From NCBI RefSeq assembly GCF_014352875.1, contig NZ_CP060695.1:2387501-2451500 (forward strand): 64,000 nt of DNA, read 5' to 3'. This document shows positions 17,913 to 26,744 of the stretch, in pieces; the first letter of the stretch is position 1, and the number at the start of each line of letters is the position of its first letter. The stretch comes from Polaribacter pectinis. GTDB taxonomy: Bacteria; Bacteroidota; Bacteroidia; Flavobacteriales; Flavobacteriaceae. The position numbers and the translations under genes are program-made. Below the pieces are notes generated by a model. It saw nothing but the letters and a program-made list of their open reading frames with translations, ran no database searches and was not told the DNA's origin.

Positions 17913-19538
17913 ATGCCTTATTTAGATACATATTCTGGAAGTTGGACAAAAAAAGAAGCCAGACATTTATTAAGAAGAGCTTCTTTTGGGGTTACTCAAT
18001 CTTTAGTAGACACTTCAGTTTCTTTAGGTTTATCAGAAACTTTAAACATACTTTTTTCTGAAAATGAGTTGCCAAATCCACCTTTAAAATATGTTTTAGA
18101 TGGTACTTCTAATGGCGAAGCTTTAGACCCAGCTGCAAATTATGGCGAAACCTGGATACATGGAGATGTTGTTCCTGTAGAAGACGCAAATACATCAGCA
18201 AAAAACATTATTTTAAGATATAGAACTCGTTCTTTATACGCTTGGTCTTACTTGCAAATGCAAAATGCAGAAATGTCTATTAGAGAAAAACTAACGCTTT
18301 TCTGGCATAACCATTTTGTTTCTGTGAATGGGAATCCGCATTTAGAATATTATTATATGAATTTGTTAAGAACCAATTCTTTGGGCAACTTTAAAGAATT
18401 GACAAAACAAATTACCATAGACCCTAATATGTTGCGTTTCTTAAGTGGAAATCAGAATTTAAACACTGCTCCTAATGAAAATTATTCTAGAGAGTTATTA
18501 GAGCTTTTTACTGTTGGTAAAGGTGATGCTGTTGGCAATGGAGATTATACTAATTACACAGAAAGTGATGTTATAGAAATTGCAAAAGTGTTAACAGGTT
18601 GGCGAACTAGAGGTTTAACTAACGCTGATGCTTTAACGTCATATTTTCAAAGTAATAGACATACAACTGGCGATAAAAATTTATCTCACAGGTTTAATAA
18701 TGCTGTAATTTCTGAAAATGGAGACCAAGAATATAAAGATGTAATTGATAAAATTTTTGAACAGGAAGAATGTTCACTTTATATAACAAGGCAATTATAT
18801 ATTTGGTTTGTAAATTCTGAAATTACTTCAGAAATTGAAACAAATATTATTATTCCATTAGCTGAAATTGTTAGAAATAATGATTATGATATTAGTGAAG
18901 CTTTAAAGAAGTTATTAGCATCTGAACATTTTTTTGAAAATGTATTCTGCATGATTAAAAGTCCTTTAGATTTAATGCTTTCGGCTACAAAATCTTTATT
19001 ACTTTCTGCACCAACCACTTCTGTAAAAGAAGAATATGAATTTGCTTACATACTATATTTGGCTTGTTCAGATTTAGAACAGTCAGTATTTAATCATCCA
19101 GATGTTGCAGGCTGGAAAGCCTATTATCAAGGACCTTTGTATTATAAAACTTGGGTAAATAATTTTTTACTACCCAAAAGATTAGAATATTGTAAAGTAT
19201 TGGTAACTGGAGGCGATTTAGTTATAGATGATAAAAATTATACAGTTCCACCTTTAGTACCAGTTTTATTAATTGCTACAAATATTACAAATGCAGAAGA
19301 TCCTAATATTTTAATTAATGAATTGGCTAGTCAGCTTTTTAATTATGAAATAACAGAAAGTCAAATCATTAGCTTAAAAGATATTTTAATTCCGGGTTTA
19401 CCCGATTTTGAATGGACTATAGAATACACCGATTTTTTAGGAAATCCTTCTGATGACGCCATACGTATTTCTGTAGAAAATAAATTGAGAAGTTTAATTT
19501 CTGTAATGCTACAAATGTCTGAATTTCAAATTATGTAA
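17913..19538 (+). CDS. DUF1800 family protein
   Basis: 541 residues. Family marks are ARHLLRRASFGVT near the N-terminus, LTLFWHNHFVS, MLRFLSGNQNLNTAPNENYSR followed by ELLELFT, VLTGWRTR, and near the end DVAGWKAYYQGPLYYKTW. DUF1800 proteins occur next to DUF1501 proteins in many Bacteroidota and Planctomycetota; no reaction is established. No classical signal peptide is seen at this start, whereas the partner has a Tat signal, so export in complex with the partner is conceivable. The stop overlaps the next start (TAATG), indicating translational coupling. Confidence 0.9.
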   Translation: MPYLDTYSGSWTKKEARHLLRRASFGVTQSLVDTSVSLGLSETLNILFSENELPNPPLKYVLDGTSNGEALDPAANYGETWIHGDVVPVEDANTSAKNIILRYRTRSLYAWSYLQMQNAEMSIREKLTLFWHNHFVSVNGNPHLEYYYMNLLRTNSLGNFKELTKQITIDPNMLRFLSGNQNLNTAPNENYSRELLELFTVGKGDAVGNGDYTNYTESDVIEIAKVLTGWRTRGLTNADALTSYFQSNRHTTGDKNLSHRFNNAVISENGDQEYKDVIDKIFEQEECSLYITRQLYIWFVNSEITSEIETNIIIPLAEIVRNNDYDISEALKKLLASEHFFENVFCMIKSPLDLMLSATKSLLLSAPTTSVKEEYEFAYILYLACSDLEQSVFNHPDVAGWKAYYQGPLYYKTWVNNFLLPKRLEYCKVLVTGGDLVIDDKNYTVPPLVPVLLIATNITNAEDPNILINELASQLFNYEITESQIISLKDILIPGLPDFEWTIEYTDFLGNPSDDAIRISVENKLRSLISVMLQMSEFQIM

Positions 19539-21118
19539 TGATGAAGAAGACACAAAAACTAAACCGTAGAGATTTTATAAAATTAAGTTCAGTAGCATCT
19601 GCTGCATTGCCATTTGCATTAAGTGGTTTTCCTCTATTCGCAAATGAAAAACCCAAAGAATATTCTTTTTTAGAAGATAATGAAAACATATTAGTTCTTA
19701 TACAATTGCAAGGTGGAAATGATGGTTTAAATACCGTTTTTAACTTGAATCAATATGACAATTTACAAAGTGTACGCTCTAATATTATTATTCCAGAAAA
19801 CGAATTATTAGAAATTGATGCTGTAACTCGTTTTCATCCATCTATGTTTGGAATGAAAGACATTTGGGAGCAAGAAAAACTATCTGTCATACAAAATGTA
19901 GGTTACCCAAATCAGAATCGTTCTCATTTTAGATCTACAGATATTTGGAATTCTGCATCCAATGCAAATGAATACGTTTCTAGTGGTTGGATTGGTCGTT
20001 TTTTTGATGTAAATCATTCAGAATTTCCAACAGATTACCCAAATACAGAAAACCCAGATCCGTTTGCAATTACTATTGGAAAAATTGTTTCAGAGACTTG
20101 CCAAGGCACAAGTGCTAACTTTTCTATGGCGCTAACAGACCCAGAAAATCCAGGAACAGCTTTGGTTTCTAATACTGGCGCTATACCTAATAATTGCTAT
20201 GGAGATGCTTTAACTTTTGTAAATGAAACAGTTGCTCAAACAAATGCGTATGCAGAAGTTATTAAAACGGCAGCAAATGCAGGAAATAATTTATCTACAA
20301 AATATGATAGTTCTGATTTATCAGAAAAATTAAAAAATGTTGCTCGTTTAATTTCTGGCGGACTAAAAACAAAAGTATATGTTGTACAAATTGGTGGTTT
20401 CGACAATCATGACAATCAAGTTGTAGATGGAGAAACAAAAACAGGAAAACATGCAGATTTATTAGAAGAATTGTCGAGCGCAATGAACGCTTTTCAAGAT
20501 GATTTGCAATTATTAAATGTTGATGATAAAGTAATTGGAATGACGTATTCTGAATTTGGAAGAAGAATTCGTTCGAATGGAGGTTTTGGAACAGATCATG
20601 GAACAGCAGCTCCTTTATTTCTATTCGGAAGTTGTGTAAAAGACCAAATTTTAGGTGATGCACCAGAAATTGATACAGCTGTAGATATTAATGAAGGTGT
20701 ACAAATGCAATTCGATTTTAGAAATATTTACAGCACAATTCTAACAGATTGGCTAGGAGCTACAAAATCTGATGTAAATACTATTCTATTTAATGATTTT
20801 GATGCATTACCACTTTTTAAAGATGGATGTTCTGCAAGACTTTCTACAAATAACTTTCTATCGAAAGAATTAGAAATAAACGTATTTCCAAATCCATTTT
20901 TAGATTCTCTTAATATTACTTTTATAGGAAATAATGAAATGGTGAAAATTACATTATATAATACTATTGGTGCAGTTATAAAACAAATTACTAATCAAAA
21001 ATATAGTAATTTGCAGCACACAATTAATGTTAATTTGCAAAACTTACCAAAAGGAAATTACTTTATATTGTATCAATCAAAAGAAATATCTAAAACTAAA
21101 AAAGTTTTAAAATATTAA
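19538..21118 (+). CDS. DUF1501 family protein, Tat signal, T9SS type A sorting domain
   Basis: 526 residues. The N-terminus has a twin-arginine motif (NRRDFIKLS) followed by a hydrophobic stretch ending near LFANEK. The body has the DUF1501 marks IQLQGGNDGLNTV, QNRSHFRSTDIWNS, GFDNHDNQ and TYSEFGRR with a histidine shortly after; this fold is related to sulfatase/alkaline-phosphatase-like enzymes. The last 80 residues (INVFPNPFLDSLNITF to the Lys-rich end) form a T9SS type A sorting domain. Combining Tat export with T9SS surface delivery is notable. A second ATG follows the first immediately. It is coupled to DUF1800 upstream and GSCFA downstream. Confidence 0.9.
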   Translation: MMKKTQKLNRRDFIKLSSVASAALPFALSGFPLFANEKPKEYSFLEDNENILVLIQLQGGNDGLNTVFNLNQYDNLQSVRSNIIIPENELLEIDAVTRFHPSMFGMKDIWEQEKLSVIQNVGYPNQNRSHFRSTDIWNSASNANEYVSSGWIGRFFDVNHSEFPTDYPNTENPDPFAITIGKIVSETCQGTSANFSMALTDPENPGTALVSNTGAIPNNCYGDALTFVNETVAQTNAYAEVIKTAANAGNNLSTKYDSSDLSEKLKNVARLISGGLKTKVYVVQIGGFDNHDNQVVDGETKTGKHADLLEELSSAMNAFQDDLQLLNVDDKVIGMTYSEFGRRIRSNGGFGTDHGTAAPLFLFGSCVKDQILGDAPEIDTAVDINEGVQMQFDFRNIYSTILTDWLGATKSDVNTILFNDFDALPLFKDGCSARLSTNNFLSKELEINVFPNPFLDSLNITFIGNNEMVKITLYNTIGAVIKQITNQKYSNLQHTINVNLQNLPKGNYFILYQSKEISKTKKVLKY

Positions 21119-22068
21119 TGAAACTACAAACACAAATTCCAATAAAAAAAGAAGCTAGAAATCCTATTTCTTACGAATCTAAAATTCTATTAATTGGCTC
21201 TTGTTTTTCAGAAAATATTGGAAATAAATTAGATTATTATAAATTTCAGTCTGCTCAAAATCCATTCGGAATTCTATTTCAACCAAAAGCAATTGAAAAG
21301 CTTATTACAAGTGCGATTAATGAAAGGGAATATACTGTTGAAGATTTGGTATTTCAAAATGAACGCTGGCATTGTTTCGATGCACATTCGAGCTTAAGTT
21401 CTACGGATAAAAATGAGCTTATAAATAGTTTAAATTCTACTATTTCATTAACAAATAAACAAACAAAGGAAGCGACTCATCTTATAATTACTTTAGGAAC
21501 TTCTTGGGTTTACAGATTTATAGAAACTGATGCTATTGTTGCAAACTGCCATAAAATTCCACAGAAAAAATTTTTAAAAGAATTACTTTCTGTTGATGAA
21601 GTTTCTGAAAGTTTAGAAGCAATTATCGAACTTATAAAATCTGTAAATAAAGATATAAATATTCTTTTTACGGTTTCTCCTGTAAGACATTTAAAAGATG
21701 GTTTTATAGAAAACACACAAAGTAAATCGCATTTAATAGCAGGAATTCACAACGTAGTAAATCCGAGAAATAAAACGCACTATTTTCCTTCTTATGAAAT
21801 AATGATGGATGAATTGCGTGATTATAGATTCTATGCAGAAGATATGATTCATCCAAATAAAACAGCCATTAATTACATTTGGGAAAAGTTTGTAGCAACG
21901 TGGTTTTCTGATGATTCAAAAACTACAATGCAAGAAATAGAAACAATTCAAAAAGGAATTTCTCATAGACCTTTTAATGAAAATTCTGATAGTCATAAAT
22001 CTTTTTTAAAAAATTTAGAAGTTAAAATTTCGAACATTAAAACAAAGATTCCAAACATAGAATTTTAA
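21118..22068 (+). CDS. GSCFA domain-containing protein
   Basis: 316 residues with the N-terminal marker LLIGSCFSENIG, which is the family's namesake GSCFA motif in variant form (GSCFS), followed by QNPFGILFQP, LIITLGTSWVYR, FTVSPVRHLKDG and DMIHPNKTAINYIWEKF. GSCFA proteins are predicted SGNH-type esterases: Ser in the first motif with a C-terminal Asp-x-x-His (DMIH). No signal peptide is visible. TAATG overlap with the DUF1501 gene makes it the third cistron of the operon. The operon ends with a strong hairpin at 22074-22107. Confidence 0.9.
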   Translation: MKLQTQIPIKKEARNPISYESKILLIGSCFSENIGNKLDYYKFQSAQNPFGILFQPKAIEKLITSAINEREYTVEDLVFQNERWHCFDAHSSLSSTDKNELINSLNSTISLTNKQTKEATHLIITLGTSWVYRFIETDAIVANCHKIPQKKFLKELLSVDEVSESLEAIIELIKSVNKDINILFTVSPVRHLKDGFIENTQSKSHLIAGIHNVVNPRNKTHYFPSYEIMMDELRDYRFYAEDMIHPNKTAINYIWEKFVATWFSDDSKTTMQEIETIQKGISHRPFNENSDSHKSFLKNLEVKISNIKTKIPNIEF

Positions 22069-22073
22069 AATAA

Positions 22074-22107
22074 AAAAGCTTATTGAGTTAAAACTCAATA
22101 AGCTTTT
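22074..22107. terminator. Bidirectional hairpin terminator
   Basis: AAAAGCTTATTGAGTT and its exact complement form a 16-bp stem around AA, flanked by A-run and T-run. It sits between the convergent GSCFA gene (ends 22068) and the His-rich protein gene (ends 22128), and can serve both. Confidence 0.85.
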
Positions 22108-22127
22108 CTAACTAGAAGTAGCACTTT

Positions 22128-22565
22128 TTAAAACAAACCAATTCTAACACTTGGCACACCTACTTTAATAGTAGATCTAGACCTATATCTTGGCTCACTT
22201 CTATATTCATATCTATAATAAAATGTAGCATGACTGTGATAATAATGCCCGTGATTACAATGATTATCACAATGATTGTGATGTTCTGCATAGGCATCTC
22301 TTTTTCCTTGCATGTAAGCTTCATAAGCTTCTTTATCTTTTTTCTTTAACTCCTTTTCGTATCTTTTTTGTTCTTTCCAAAACTTTCTTTCTTCTTTTTT
22401 AGTTTCAGCAGTATACTGTTGCTCAAATTTAGCATCTTCTTTTGCTCTTTGCTCGTAATAAGAAGTTTTAGATTCTTTCTTGTCTTCTACTTTCTTTTCT
22501 TGTGAATTTACAATTCCAAAAAAAGAAAATGCAATTACAGTTAATACTATTTTTATAGTCTTCAT
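22128..22565 (-). CDS. Secreted coiled-coil protein with His/Cys-rich segment
   Basis: 145 residues, not recognised. There is a signal peptide (MKTIKIVLTVIAFSFFGIVNSQ), then about 65 residues dominated by Lys and Glu in a likely coiled coil, then HHNHCDNHCNHGHYYHSH (two Cys and many His), then an Arg/Tyr-rich segment and a hydrophobic end (VGVPSVRIGLF). The His/Cys cluster suggests binding of a transition metal in the periplasm; this is inference. It is transcribed divergently from the DUF6498 gene. The operator at 22656-22671 lies in the shared gap but is positioned for the other gene. Confidence 0.7.
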   Translation of the reverse strand: MKTIKIVLTVIAFSFFGIVNSQEKKVEDKKESKTSYYEQRAKEDAKFEQQYTAETKKEERKFWKEQKRYEKELKKKDKEAYEAYMQGKRDAYAEHHNHCDNHCNHGHYYHSHATFYYRYEYRSEPRYRSRSTIKVGVPSVRIGLF

Positions 22566-22655
22566 GATTTTAGTTTTAAATTATAATATTCATCTCTAAT
22601 AGTAAAACAATTATGTAGTGTTTTACCCTACTTTTAAAATAGAAAAAAAATAAAA

Positions 22656-22702
22656 TACGGCATTTGCCTTATTCTTTTTTTAAAAGAATTGCTAGAACTT
22701 TA
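22656..22702 (+). promoter_or_regulatory. Palindromic operator A plus -7 element, upstream of the DUF6498 gene
   Basis: TACGGCATTTGCCTTA (22656-22671; one mismatch between arms) is followed after exactly 23 bases by GAACTTTA (22695-22702), 19 bases before the ATG. The same layout with the same spacing occurs at 23443, 25618, 26197 and 32364. The site is in a divergent gap, so it cannot be a terminator of a preceding gene. Confidence 0.7.
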
Positions 22703-22721
22703 CAACTATAAAACTTAAGAA

Positions 22722-23432
22722 ATGTTGAAATCTATTTTTTACCCAACACAACAAAACGCTTTTATTTGGTTAAGCTCTATTTACCTTTTATTTCTTTTAT
22801 ACATTGGTAAAGCATCTGCAATATCTATTCTGTTTGCATATTTTTTAGAAACAATAATTATAGGAATTTTTAATGCACTTAAAATGTTGTGGAGCATTTT
22901 ATACGAAAAACCAAAATCTTCTAACTATGGCTTAATTCTATTTTTTTTAGTTCATTATGGAATGTTTGTAGCAATTCAATCACTCTTTGGGTTCTCGCTT
23001 TTTGGTATAGAAGGAAATGGAATTTTAAAAGAGCCTTTTAATATTATAGAAAACTATGCAATCATTTTAAATTTAGAAGATATTAAATATGCCTTACCAG
23101 CCATTATTTTTATGCATTTGGGAAAATTTATAACAGATTATATTCAGCAGAAAAAATACCTAGAGTTTACTGCAAAAGAAATTATGTTTAAACCTTATTT
23201 GAGAATATTTGTTCAGCAATTTGTGGTAATTCTTTCCTCTTTCTTTATTGTTCTTGGCGAAGCAGGAATTATCGCAGCCATATTGTTAATCTTTTTTAGG
23301 TTGGTTATTGATTTATGTTTAGATTCAATTAAGAAAGACTCCAAAACGTTAGATTATTTATCAGAAAAATTAGAAAACGAAAAAGCAACTAAAGAGGACA
23401 TAAAAAAACAACTCATTGTTTTTACGGAGTAA
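22722..23432 (+). CDS. DUF6498-type integral membrane protein
   Basis: 236 residues with five or six hydrophobic segments: WLSSIYLLFLLYIG, ISILFAYFLETIIIGIFNALK, a segment around FFLVHYGMFVAIQSLFGF, and two C-terminal helices near FVVILSSFFIVLGEAG. The pattern matches proteins annotated DUF6498, whose function is unknown. The C-terminus is charged and cytoplasmic-like. It is the first gene after operator A and is a predicted member of the two-component regulon at 28504-33085. Confidence 0.75.
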   Translation: MLKSIFYPTQQNAFIWLSSIYLLFLLYIGKASAISILFAYFLETIIIGIFNALKMLWSILYEKPKSSNYGLILFFLVHYGMFVAIQSLFGFSLFGIEGNGILKEPFNIIENYAIILNLEDIKYALPAIIFMHLGKFITDYIQQKKYLEFTAKEIMFKPYLRIFVQQFVVILSSFFIVLGEAGIIAAILLIFFRLVIDLCLDSIKKDSKTLDYLSEKLENEKATKEDIKKQLIVFTE

Positions 23433-23442
23433 TTCTTAAATA

Positions 23443-23489
23443 TACGTCAAATGACGTATTGTAGAAACTTACTGTTTTAATGAGTTTTG
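23443..23489 (+). promoter_or_regulatory. Palindromic operator B plus -7 element
   Basis: TACGTCAAATGACGTA (23443-23458) is a perfect palindrome (7-bp arms, 2-base spacer). After 23 bases comes GAGTTTTG (23482-23489), 29 bases before the ATG of the secreted-protein gene. It is the same sequence, base for base, as operator E at 32364. Confidence 0.75.
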
Positions 23490-23518
23490 TATTAGTAAAA
23501 TCCTAAAAACAAAATAAC

Positions 23519-24613
23519 ATGAAAAAATTTAATTACATATTAATCGCTATTTTCTTTATATCATTTAGTGCGCTATCTCAAAATATAGAAGATCTAAAAA
23601 TAAAAACTAAATTTTACGGAGCTAAAAAGATGAAAAAAGATCCAAAGAAAATTTATATAAACTCATTTAATGTAAACTTTGAAATTTATAAAGAAGCTAT
23701 AGATTTTAAAGCTGGTGGAAATGGTGGAAGAATTGGAGGTAACACAAGCAATGCAACTGCTAGTGCAGCAGTTGGTTTAGGAGGTATAAATGCAGATAAA
23801 ATGCAGGAAAAGACAAATCTAATTTACCAAAACTATATAAATCGACTTAAAAGTGAAGGCTTTGAAATTATAAATTCTGATGAAGCTAGTAAGACAAAAG
23901 TTTTTGAAGGTTGGGAAAAAGCTTCTGGGCCTCAAGTAGTAGAAAATTTAAGCGGAATTATAACAATTGTTCCAGCAAACTACACCTCTTTTTACAAAAG
24001 AAAAACTGATAAAGGAGAAATTAAAAAAGGGTTTTTAGGCGGTATTGGATTACAAGCAAAACTATCTAAAGAACTTGGAGATGCAATTATTGCAGATGTA
24101 AATTTATTTGTTATGTTCTCTGAAAATGGTTCTGATTGGATGAAAGGAAGAGCTGCTAAAGTTAAAATTAAAACCAATTTAAGGTTGATAAACAACTATG
24201 CTGTTACCATTCCTCAAAAATTTAAAGAGAAAAAAACTACTCTAGGTAAACTGTTTGGTTCTGTAAAAATTAAGGGTGCAGTAGACACATATCCTGCGTC
24301 TTCCAACGTAACTTTTTCGCAAGGTAAAGTTGGTCTAGGTGCAGAAGCTGTATACTCTGGTTTTCTTAAAGATGACGTAGAAATTAATGGTGTTTTAAAG
24401 AAACAAAAAGTTGTTGCTTACCAAAAACAAGGTTCTTTTGTACCAACATCTTTTTCAACTTTTTCTAACTATTTAGATGCTAAAGCAGATCGTTTTTCTG
24501 AAAAAGCAAAATGGATAGAAGTAGATGGAGACAAATATGCCCAGGGATTTTACAATGTTTGTAACACATTTTTAGAAAAAAATTTAGATGAATTTTTTAA
24601 TAAATTGAAATAA
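23519..24613 (+). CDS. Secreted protein of unknown function, predicted regulon member
   Basis: 364 residues, not recognised. A type I signal peptide (MKKFNYILIAIFFISFSALSQ) is followed by a Lys-rich segment, a small Gly/Asn-rich stretch (about 72-92: GGNGGRIGGN and AAVGLGGI), and a mixed alpha/beta body with IINSDEASKTKVFEGW and LGDAIIADVNLFVMF. No lipobox, membrane anchor or T9SS domain is seen, so it is probably periplasmic. It is preceded by operator B and followed after 4 bp by another exported protein gene, forming a two-gene operon. Confidence 0.75.
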   Translation: MKKFNYILIAIFFISFSALSQNIEDLKIKTKFYGAKKMKKDPKKIYINSFNVNFEIYKEAIDFKAGGNGGRIGGNTSNATASAAVGLGGINADKMQEKTNLIYQNYINRLKSEGFEIINSDEASKTKVFEGWEKASGPQVVENLSGIITIVPANYTSFYKRKTDKGEIKKGFLGGIGLQAKLSKELGDAIIADVNLFVMFSENGSDWMKGRAAKVKIKTNLRLINNYAVTIPQKFKEKKTTLGKLFGSVKIKGAVDTYPASSNVTFSQGKVGLGAEAVYSGFLKDDVEINGVLKKQKVVAYQKQGSFVPTSFSTFSNYLDAKADRFSEKAKWIEVDGDKYAQGFYNVCNTFLEKNLDEFFNKLK

Positions 24614-24617
24614 TTTC

Positions 24618-25613
24618 ATGAAAAACTTCTACTACCTACTTTTTATATTTCTAGGAAGTCTTTTTCTAGTTTCTAACTCTGCACAACCAGGAGTTTGGAA
24701 TGCTGGTGGTAGTGGAAGTTTTACATTATTATATCCTGAAGACACTGTTGCTTATAAAAAAATTCAGATGAAATCTGAAGATATTTTTATGCAACTTTAC
24801 AAAGGATTTGCAACTGTAAAAGGAACCTATTATTTTAAAAATACAGCTTCAGATACCTTAAAAATAAAAGTAGGTTATCCTGTAAACAATGTTTTCGAAA
24901 ACGTACAATTTCATCACGAAGTAAATGAAGTTAGAGTAGAAGGTTTATATAAAATTAAAGGATTAATTAACGGAGTTGAAGCACCAATTTATAAAAAACC
25001 CAATGCAGAAAATGATAATTGGTATGTTTGGGAAATTACTTTTCCGCCAAATAAAATAACCGAATTTACAGTCTACTTTTTAGTAAACACAAACAATGCT
25101 AAAATTATAAAAGGTTATAATTCTGATAAAAAAAATGCTTTTATCTACTTAATTGAAACTGGTTCTTTATGGAAATCTCCTATAGAAAAAGGAGATTTTT
25201 ACACACAATTTAAAGATGATATTTCTATTGATAACGTAAAAACAAGTTCCCCAACTTCACTATTTTTTGATGAAGAGAATGCCATTTTAAAATTCTCTTT
25301 GTCAGATTATGGTAAAAAACCTGACCCCAATTTTATTATTACTTATGGAAAAAAAATAGAGAATTTCAACTTTAAAGAAATTACCTCAAAAAGTGATTTG
25401 TATTTTAAAAGTATAGATAGGTTCTCTAAAAACAACTTTAATAATTATAATTTTAATTTAATAGAATTAGAAAATGCGTATAAAGTTGGTGGAATTTCAA
25501 ACAACGCTATTGGTCTTATTTTCTATCTAGTAATTTACGGAATACCAATTCTTTTAGGTGTTCTTGCACTTTTTATTTTCATCATTTTATACAGAAAATT
25601 TATTAAAAAATAA
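24618..25613 (+). CDS. Exported protein with C-terminal membrane anchor, function unknown
   Basis: 331 residues. A signal peptide (FYYLLFIFLGSLFLVSNSAQ) is followed by a periplasmic domain of about 280 residues rich in beta strands (DIFMQLYKGFATVKGTYYF, IKVGYPVNNVFENV, WYVWEITFPPNKITEFTVYF), one membrane helix (LIFYLVIYGIPILLGVLALFIF) and a short basic cytoplasmic tail. The strand pattern resembles DUF4424-like proteins, but the match is weak and I do not assign it. It starts 4 bp after the preceding secreted-protein gene, so both are expected to respond to operator B. Confidence 0.7.
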   Translation: MKNFYYLLFIFLGSLFLVSNSAQPGVWNAGGSGSFTLLYPEDTVAYKKIQMKSEDIFMQLYKGFATVKGTYYFKNTASDTLKIKVGYPVNNVFENVQFHHEVNEVRVEGLYKIKGLINGVEAPIYKKPNAENDNWYVWEITFPPNKITEFTVYFLVNTNNAKIIKGYNSDKKNAFIYLIETGSLWKSPIEKGDFYTQFKDDISIDNVKTSSPTSLFFDEENAILKFSLSDYGKKPDPNFIITYGKKIENFNFKEITSKSDLYFKSIDRFSKNNFNNYNFNLIELENAYKVGGISNNAIGLIFYLVIYGIPILLGVLALFIFIILYRKFIKK

Positions 25614-25617
25614 AAAA

Positions 25618-25664
25618 TACGGCAATTGCCGTATTGTAAAAATTCTCATTAATCTAGAAGTTTG
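25618..25664 (+). promoter_or_regulatory. Palindromic operator C plus -7 element
   Basis: TACGGCAATTGCCGTA (25618-25633) is a perfect 16-bp palindrome. After 23 bases comes GAAGTTTG (25657-25664), 28 bases before the DUF6252 gene. It begins 5 bases after the preceding stop codon, so some terminator function cannot be excluded, but it lacks a T-run. Confidence 0.75.
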
Positions 25665-25692
25665 TAATGTATAATTCTAAAAAATAAATAGT

Positions 25693-26163
25693 ATGAAAAC
25701 TTTACAAAAAATTTTATTATTTATCAGTGCAACTGTTCTTATATCTTGTAGTGCAACTGATAACGATCTTGGTGTATCTGGAGAAGGTTCTTTCTCCGCA
25801 AAAGTAAATGGAGAAGAATTTATTTCTCTATCAGTTTCTGTTGGTGCAACTGTAGCTAACAATGTTTTGGCTGTACAAGGTTCTAAATCTTCCGGAGAAT
25901 TTATTAGATTAAATATCATGAACTACACTGGAGTTGGAACCTATAAAACGGGAGACGCAGTTACTAACGCAAGTAGTATGATATATGGTACTATAAACCC
26001 AGTTGCTTCTTGGACATCTACTTTTAACATTGGCTCTGGAACAGTAATCGTAACAGAAGAAACAGCAACTACTGTAACTGGTACATTTTCTTTTGAAGGT
26101 GTAAATACTAACGCAGGAAATAAGACTATTACAGAAGGGAAGTTTAGTGCTCCAAAATCTTAA
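25693..26163 (+). CDS. DUF6252-like lipoprotein
   Basis: 156 residues. The lipoprotein signal ends LISCS (Cys19). The mature part begins with a short acidic stretch and the family-typical GSFSAKVNGEEF, followed by a beta-rich body with repeated Thr/Gly strands (IRLNIMNYTGVGTY, ATTVTGTFSFEG) and a C-terminal TITEGKFSAP. These small DUF6252 lipoproteins are frequent in Flavobacteriia, are predicted to sit in the outer membrane, and have no known function. It is a single-gene unit between operators C and D. Confidence 0.8.
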   Translation: MKTLQKILLFISATVLISCSATDNDLGVSGEGSFSAKVNGEEFISLSVSVGATVANNVLAVQGSKSSGEFIRLNIMNYTGVGTYKTGDAVTNASSMIYGTINPVASWTSTFNIGSGTVIVTEETATTVTGTFSFEGVNTNAGNKTITEGKFSAPKS

Positions 26164-26196
26164 ATTATTGAAAAGGTTCTATGAAAACGAAGAAAA

Positions 26197-26243
26197 TACG
26201 GCATCTGCCGTATTTTTTTTTGTTAATAGTTTATAGAGCTTTG
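26197..26243 (+). promoter_or_regulatory. Palindromic operator D plus -7 element
   Basis: TACGGCATCTGCCGTA (26197-26212) has perfect 7-bp arms. After 23 bases comes GAGCTTTG (26236-26243), 24 bases before the next ATG. A run of eight or more T follows the palindrome, so in RNA it could also terminate the DUF6252 transcript; the constant distance to the -7 element argues that the operator role is real. Confidence 0.7.
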
Positions 26244-26267
26244 TAGAGGAATCTTAAAACAAATATT

Positions 26268-26714
26268 ATGAAAACTTTTAAAAAAATTACACTACTATTT
26301 TTAACTATTTCATTGGCAATTGCATGTTCTTCAGAAAGTAGTTCTTCTGGTTGTGAAACTTGCGAATACACAATTGCATCTGGAGAAACTGCAGGAACAG
26401 CAGCAAAATCTATTGAAGGAACTTATAATTTAACAATGCACTTTGCTGATGCTGCCTCTCCTTACCCAGATGGTACAAAAGCAACATTTACTTTAATGGA
26501 CAATGTATTAACTGTAGAAGTAGCTGGAGAAGAATGTATAACAATTAAAAACCCAAGATTAACAACTGCTGGTTCTACAGAAATTCAGTTTAGAGATACT
26601 TGTAGAGACAAAATTTCTTACGATGTTTCTATGACACAGTCTGGAGAATTAAATGAAATAAACATTTCATCTACGGTAGATAGCAAATGGCTTGGTCAAT
26701 TTAATGATAAATAA
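26268..26714 (+). CDS. Small lipoprotein, predicted regulon member
   Basis: 148 residues, not recognised. The signal peptide has lipobox AIACS (Cys20), followed by a Ser-rich linker and CETCEY. The mature body is beta-rich, beginning IEGTYNLTMHFADAASPYPDG, with further Cys in EECITI and DTCRDK, so four Cys could form two disulfides outside the cytoplasm. The segment KATFTLMDNVLTVEV resembles lipocalin-like or DUF lipid-binding folds, but this is speculative. It is controlled by operator D; the next gene follows after 107 bp that contain a hairpin. Confidence 0.75.
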   Translation: MKTFKKITLLFLTISLAIACSSESSSSGCETCEYTIASGETAGTAAKSIEGTYNLTMHFADAASPYPDGTKATFTLMDNVLTVEVAGEECITIKNPRLTTAGSTEIQFRDTCRDKISYDVSMTQSGELNEINISSTVDSKWLGQFNDK

Positions 26715-26744
26715 ACAATATTTAAGAGTGTTTTTTAGGGTTAC

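Noticed and set aside
20541..20547. TGACGTA half-site inside the DUF1501 gene
   Set aside because: No matching left arm and no -7 element at the regulon spacing; chance occurrence in coding DNA, as are those at 24373 and 60005.
25618..25633. Operator C as a simple terminator of the preceding gene
   Set aside because: No T-run follows, the loop would need to melt two or more base pairs, and the constant 23-base distance to a -7 element fits a promoter site better. A minor terminator role is not excluded.
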